Source of the DNA: Deltaproteobacteria bacterium RBG_13_49_15
GTDB lineage: Bacteria > Desulfobacterota > Desulfobacteria > Desulfobacterales > UBA2156
DNA length: 8,121 nucleotides
Reading direction: 5' to 3'
Assembly: GCA_001797695.1 (NCBI GenBank)
Contig: MGQD01000009.1
Coordinates: 342-8,462, forward strand
Part shown: one piece after another, positions 5,616 through 8,121 of the stretch
Numbering within the stretch: position 1 is the first letter of the stretch
Layout: every line of letters starts with the position of its first letter
Position numbers and translations under genes: made by a program
Notes under the pieces: generated by a model
What the model was told of the DNA's origin: nothing
What the model saw: the letters and a program-made list of their open reading frames with translations, nothing else
Databases searched by the model: none

Positions 5616-6179
5616 ATGTCCCATTTAACCGATTCGGATAAAAAGGCGCTGCTGACGCTCGCACGCTCTGCTATCGCCGCCGAGCTCGTAAGAGGGAAAA
5701 AACCGATCCGACCGGAGAAGCCTTCCGAAGAGATAACCCGGAAGCGAGGATGTTTTGTTTCCCTTCATAAAACAGGAGATCTGAGGGGATGTATCGGCAC
5801 CATCGAATCCATCGTACCGGTGATCCTGGGGGTTGAGGAAAATGCGAAAAATGCGGCATTTCAAGACCCCCGGTTTCCGCCGTTGAGGAAAGAAGACCTC
5901 GAATCGGTGGACATCGAAATCAGTATTCTCACAGAGCCGAGACTCCTGGTGTTCAAAGATAGTGACGATCTGAAACATCAGTTGAAACCCGGTATTCACG
6001 GAGTCATTTTATCAAAAGGGTATCAACGTGCCACGTTTTTACCGCAAGTATGGGATCAACTGCCGGATGCTGAGGATTTTTTAAGCCAACTCTGCCGGAA
6101 GGCCGGAATGGAACGCTCCTGCTGGAAGACCGGAGGAGTCACCGTATCCGTGTATGAGGTTGAGCATTTTTCAGAATAG
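5616..6179 (+). CDS. amrA: AMMECR1-domain protein (AmmeMemoRadiSam system protein A)
   Basis: This 187-residue protein consists almost wholly of an AMMECR1 domain. Diagnostic motifs are LRGCIG (56-61), the AFQDPRFPPL segment (81-90), the strand VDIEISILTEP (98-108), GVILSKGYQRATFLPQVW (129-146) and the closing GVTVSVYEVEHF. Bacterial copies belong to the AmmeMemoRadiSam set, in which this protein occurs with a Memo-family protein and a radical SAM enzyme; its biochemical role is unsettled. Neither partner is in the window. No signal peptide is seen, so it is likely cytoplasmic. AAGG (5610-5613) lies only two bases before the ATG, so the ribosome site is poor. A 13-codon open frame ends at 5611, four bases before the start, and could couple translation. 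The gene follows the small membrane protein by 78 bases on the same strand and ends tail to tail with the DUF47 gene. Confidence 0.9.
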   Translation: MSHLTDSDKKALLTLARSAIAAELVRGKKPIRPEKPSEEITRKRGCFVSLHKTGDLRGCIGTIESIVPVILGVEENAKNAAFQDPRFPPLRKEDLESVDIEISILTEPRLLVFKDSDDLKHQLKPGIHGVILSKGYQRATFLPQVWDQLPDAEDFLSQLCRKAGMERSCWKTGGVTVSVYEVEHFSE

Positions 6180-6199
6180 GGCCGAGCCCGTCCCTATTC
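6174..6199. terminator. Hairpin at the convergent junction, possible two-way terminator
   Basis: GAATAGGG (6174-6181) and CCCTATTC (6192-6199) form a perfect 8-bp stem with a 10-base loop. The left arm includes the amrA TAG stop codon (6177-6179). It lies between two genes that end tail to tail, where a shared terminator would be expected, and the stem is the same for both strands. No clear T run follows on either side, so intrinsic termination is uncertain. Confidence 0.42.
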
Positions 6200-6219
6200 A
6201 TTGAATCAGCCGGAAAAAC

Positions 6220-6888
6220 CTATCGAGCAACCATGGCCCGCATCATATCGCCGGCATTTTCCGCATGATCGGCAATGGAACCGATGATTTCCGCCAGTCT
6301 CACCATGTGAAATACCGTGATCGGGTCTGTTTCCAGATGGAAGACCTTTTGTTTGAAAACGTCTTCCAACTGGTCCGATTCATGTTCCAGCTTGCGCAAA
6401 TTCCGGATGATGTCCTTTACCACAACCCTCTGTTTATCGGAGAATAATTTGAAGTATGTTCTCGCCTCGGAGACCATGTGGATAAGCTCTTCGATCGGGT
6501 CGATAACCGAATCGACCAAAAGAAGGAGATCCTTTTGAACGGTCTTCGGGACACCGGCTTCGAATCTGAAGGAGATCCAATCCAGTGCGTCCTGCGCCGC
6601 ATCCAGGACCGAATCCTGCTCTCCCAGATATCGGAACAACTGAAACTTATCTACCGGCATGAGGGTTCCTTTCGGGATATGCCCCCGGATCCTGCGTTTG
6701 ACGGAATCGGCTTCATGTTCCAGCCGGTCCACTTCATTTTTGAAATCCTCGAATCGCGTACATTGTTCCGCGATATGACACTCGATGGCCTGCTGAAAAA
6801 CCCATGCACATTCTTTGACTTTTTCGGCGTGTTCTAGAAGGCCGTCAAAGGGGGATGTCATAAACAGATGAAGTAAAGGAATGCGCAT
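6220..6888 (-). CDS. DUF47/PhoU-like partner of the phosphate transporter
   Basis: This 222-residue, mostly helical, cytoplasmic protein begins MRIPLLHLFMTSPFDGLLEHAEKV, typical of the DUF47 (TIGR00153) family, which is related to PhoU. Two PhoU-like acidic segments are visible, EVDRLEHEAD (52-61) and KLEHESDQLED (166-176), along with EQDSVLDAAQD (90-100) and a C-terminal IADHAENAGD (205-214). In PhoU relatives such residues bind metal clusters. Genes of this family usually sit beside PiT transporters and are thought to modulate them. Here it starts 10 bases after the transporter's stop codon, with a consensus Shine-Dalgarno, so the two form an operon. Its length is normal and nothing is missing. 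Confidence 0.93.
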   Translation of the reverse strand: MRIPLLHLFMTSPFDGLLEHAEKVKECAWVFQQAIECHIAEQCTRFEDFKNEVDRLEHEADSVKRRIRGHIPKGTLMPVDKFQLFRYLGEQDSVLDAAQDALDWISFRFEAGVPKTVQKDLLLLVDSVIDPIEELIHMVSEARTYFKLFSDKQRVVVKDIIRNLRKLEHESDQLEDVFKQKVFHLETDPITVFHMVRLAEIIGSIADHAENAGDMMRAMVAR

Positions 6889-6893
6889 AACCG

Positions 6894-6900
6894 CCTCCTT
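6894..6900 (-). promoter_or_regulatory. Consensus ribosome binding site for the DUF47 gene
   Basis: The minus strand reads AAGGAGG, a full Shine-Dalgarno match, five bases before the ATG at 6888. It overlaps the last two bases of the PiT stop codon TAA (6901-6899). It fixes the DUF47 start and suggests that ribosomes ending the transporter can restart at once. Confidence 0.88.
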
Positions 6901-8121
6901 ATAGTATCATTTGTAATAGTTTGAAAATCATCACACTTGTAATTGCGGCTATCGGAACGGTTAAAAGCCAATATATCACAATTTTAAATACAATGCCAAA
7001 GTTGACCGCCTCGATTCCTCCGGCAAGTCCAACTCCGATAACTCCTCCCACCGCGGCATGTGTGGTGGATACCGGGAGCCCCATTTTCGAAGCGACCAGA
7101 ACGGTTGTGGCAGCCGCGAACTCCACCGAAAATCCACGGGTATTGGTTAGGGTGGTGATTTTCTCTCCTATGGTTTCCATAACGCGGCCGCCGGCCATCC
7201 AGATGCCGCACGCGATACCTATCCCGCCGAAAAAAAGCAGGAATAATGGAACCGGAACTTCTGCTCCGATGTTCCCCGTTTTTACCAGAAAGTAAATGAC
7301 CGCCAGCGGACCGATAGCGTTGGCTACATCGTTTGCCCCCTGTGCTAGGGCGACATAGCATGCCGTTCCGACTTGAATTCGGCGAAAAATCTCTTCGGCG
7401 CCGGTTTTATGATTCCTGAAATGCCGCCCGAGAAACCATTTACCAATGAACCCACAAATAACCGACGCGATTGCGGCGACATAGATTGTCGAACCGGTTT
7501 CCAGAGAAAGCGTTTTCCCGAGCGGTGTTTTAAATAAAAATGATAGAATCACCACGAACAACGCCGAACCGATAATAAAAGGAGACAACTTCAATGCCTG
7601 ATAGAACGGATCCTCTTGGTTTAAGATCAATTTAACAATTGCCTTAAAAGTGAAAAAAGAGATCAGGATGCTGAATACCGGAGAAATAACCCAGCTTGCC
7701 GCAACGCCTGCAAGCCTACCCCAGTGAACAATGGAAAATCCGCCGGCCATAATGCCGAACCCGATCATCGCCCCCACTATGGAATGGGTTGTAGAAATCG
7801 GGAGCGACTTCCAGGTCGAAAAGGAAATCCAGAGTGAAGCAGCAAGAATCGCTGATAGAGATCCGATAAGGGCCAATTTCGGATCTGTAAGAACTTGTGT
7901 GGAAACAATCCCGTTACGAATGGTGTCAGTAACGTGTTCTCCGATGAAGGTCGCTCCGATCAAATTCAGAATTCCGGCAATGAAAACCGCCTCGCGCATG
8001 GTTATCGCTTTTGATCCTACGGAAGTGGCCATGGAATTGGCGACATCGTTGGCGCCGATATTCCAGGCCATATAAAATCCGAGAACATATCCGATGATCA
8101 GAATGATATATTCCGTCGACA
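6899..8121 (-). CDS. pit: PiT-family inorganic phosphate transporter (start at window edge)
   Basis: This is an inner-membrane transporter of the PiT (PHO4) family, which moves metal-phosphate or phosphate with a cation. Counting from the internal Met at 8071, the signature GANDVAN occurs twice (residues 6-12 and 245-251) and STTH twice (93-96 and 336-339), reflecting the family's duplicated inverted halves. About ten hydrophobic helices are present, with a soluble loop near 215-235. The frame stays open upstream of that Met, giving STEYIILIIGYVLGFY, which completes the first helix, so the internal Met is not the true start. The last two visible bases (complement of 8121-8120) are TG in frame, so the start codon is probably NTG with its first base just outside, giving about 407 residues. 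The DUF47 gene follows 10 bases after the stop. The promoter lies outside the window. Confidence 0.95.
   Translation of the reverse strand, partial: STEYIILIIGYVLGFYMAWNIGANDVANSMATSVGSKAITMREAVFIAGILNLIGATFIGEHVTDTIRNGIVSTQVLTDPKLALIGSLSAILAASLWISFSTWKSLPISTTHSIVGAMIGFGIMAGGFSIVHWGRLAGVAASWVISPVFSILISFFTFKAIVKLILNQEDPFYQALKLSPFIIGSALFVVILSFLFKTPLGKTLSLETGSTIYVAAIASVICGFIGKWFLGRHFRNHKTGAEEIFRRIQVGTACYVALAQGANDVANAIGPLAVIYFLVKTGNIGAEVPVPLFLLFFGGIGIACGIWMAGGRVMETIGEKITTLTNTRGFSVEFAAATTVLVASKMGLPVSTTHAAVGGVIGVGLAGGIEAVNFGIVFKIVIYWLLTVPIAAITSVMIFKLLQMIL

Noticed and set aside
6921..7361. Open frames overlapping the PiT gene
   Set aside because: Alternate-frame shadows of a clear membrane transporter with diagnostic GANDVAN and STTH motifs.
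1..8121. Search for a novel defence, CRISPR or other undescribed multi-gene system
   Set aside because: No direct-repeat array, nuclease, reverse transcriptase, toxin pair or phage gene is visible; all large genes belong to known housekeeping, transport or regulatory families.

Overview
This window looks like ordinary chromosome from a Gram-negative bacterium of moderate GC. The gene content and protein style (a PpiD-like periplasmic foldase, two small four-cysteine proteins, an AMMECR1-domain protein and a PiT/DUF47 pair) suggest a Desulfobacterota (deltaproteobacterial) lineage. That placement rests on recalled family resemblance and was not searched. I see no CRISPR array, prophage, complete mobile element or toxin-antitoxin pair, and no clear undescribed multi-gene system.

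Left part (1-2620): a two-component system runs leftwards. It consists of an OmpR/PhoB-type response regulator (512-1198) and the first 173 residues of a membrane sensor histidine kinase (1-519), which overlap by 8 bases. About 500 bases without a convincing gene follow. They hold an isolated imperfect hairpin (1289-1318) that resembles the ends of IS200/IS605-type elements. A YedA-like EamA/DMT exporter (1707-2591) then runs rightwards.

Middle (2590-3256): a tRNA-Ala(GGC) gene (2756-2831, minus strand) has the G3:U70 identity pair, encoded CCA and a terminator whose stem is intact only in the minus-strand RNA. A near-consensus promoter for the tRNA (2842-2870) stands back to back with a strong promoter facing right (2899-2927). 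The rightward leader carries a palindrome over the expected transcription start, a second copy 27 bases downstream, and a perfect 7-bp hairpin before a small zinc-ribbon-like protein (3008-3256).

Right-facing cluster (3008-6179): the small CxxC/CxxC protein, a full-length PpiD-like periplasmic chaperone/isomerase (3349-5277) with a 107-residue repeated C-terminal module, a 76-residue protein with a CxxC/CxxC knuckle and one membrane helix (5307-5537), and an AmmeMemoRadiSam protein A homologue (5616-6179). All are on the same strand with short gaps, so they could be co-transcribed.

Right end (6174-8121): a convergent junction with an 8-bp hairpin spans the amrA stop codon. Beyond it a leftward operon encodes a PiT-type inorganic phosphate transporter (6899 to the window edge; its start codon probably straddles the edge) and its DUF47/PhoU-like partner (6220-6888), which has a consensus Shine-Dalgarno overlapping the transporter stop codon.
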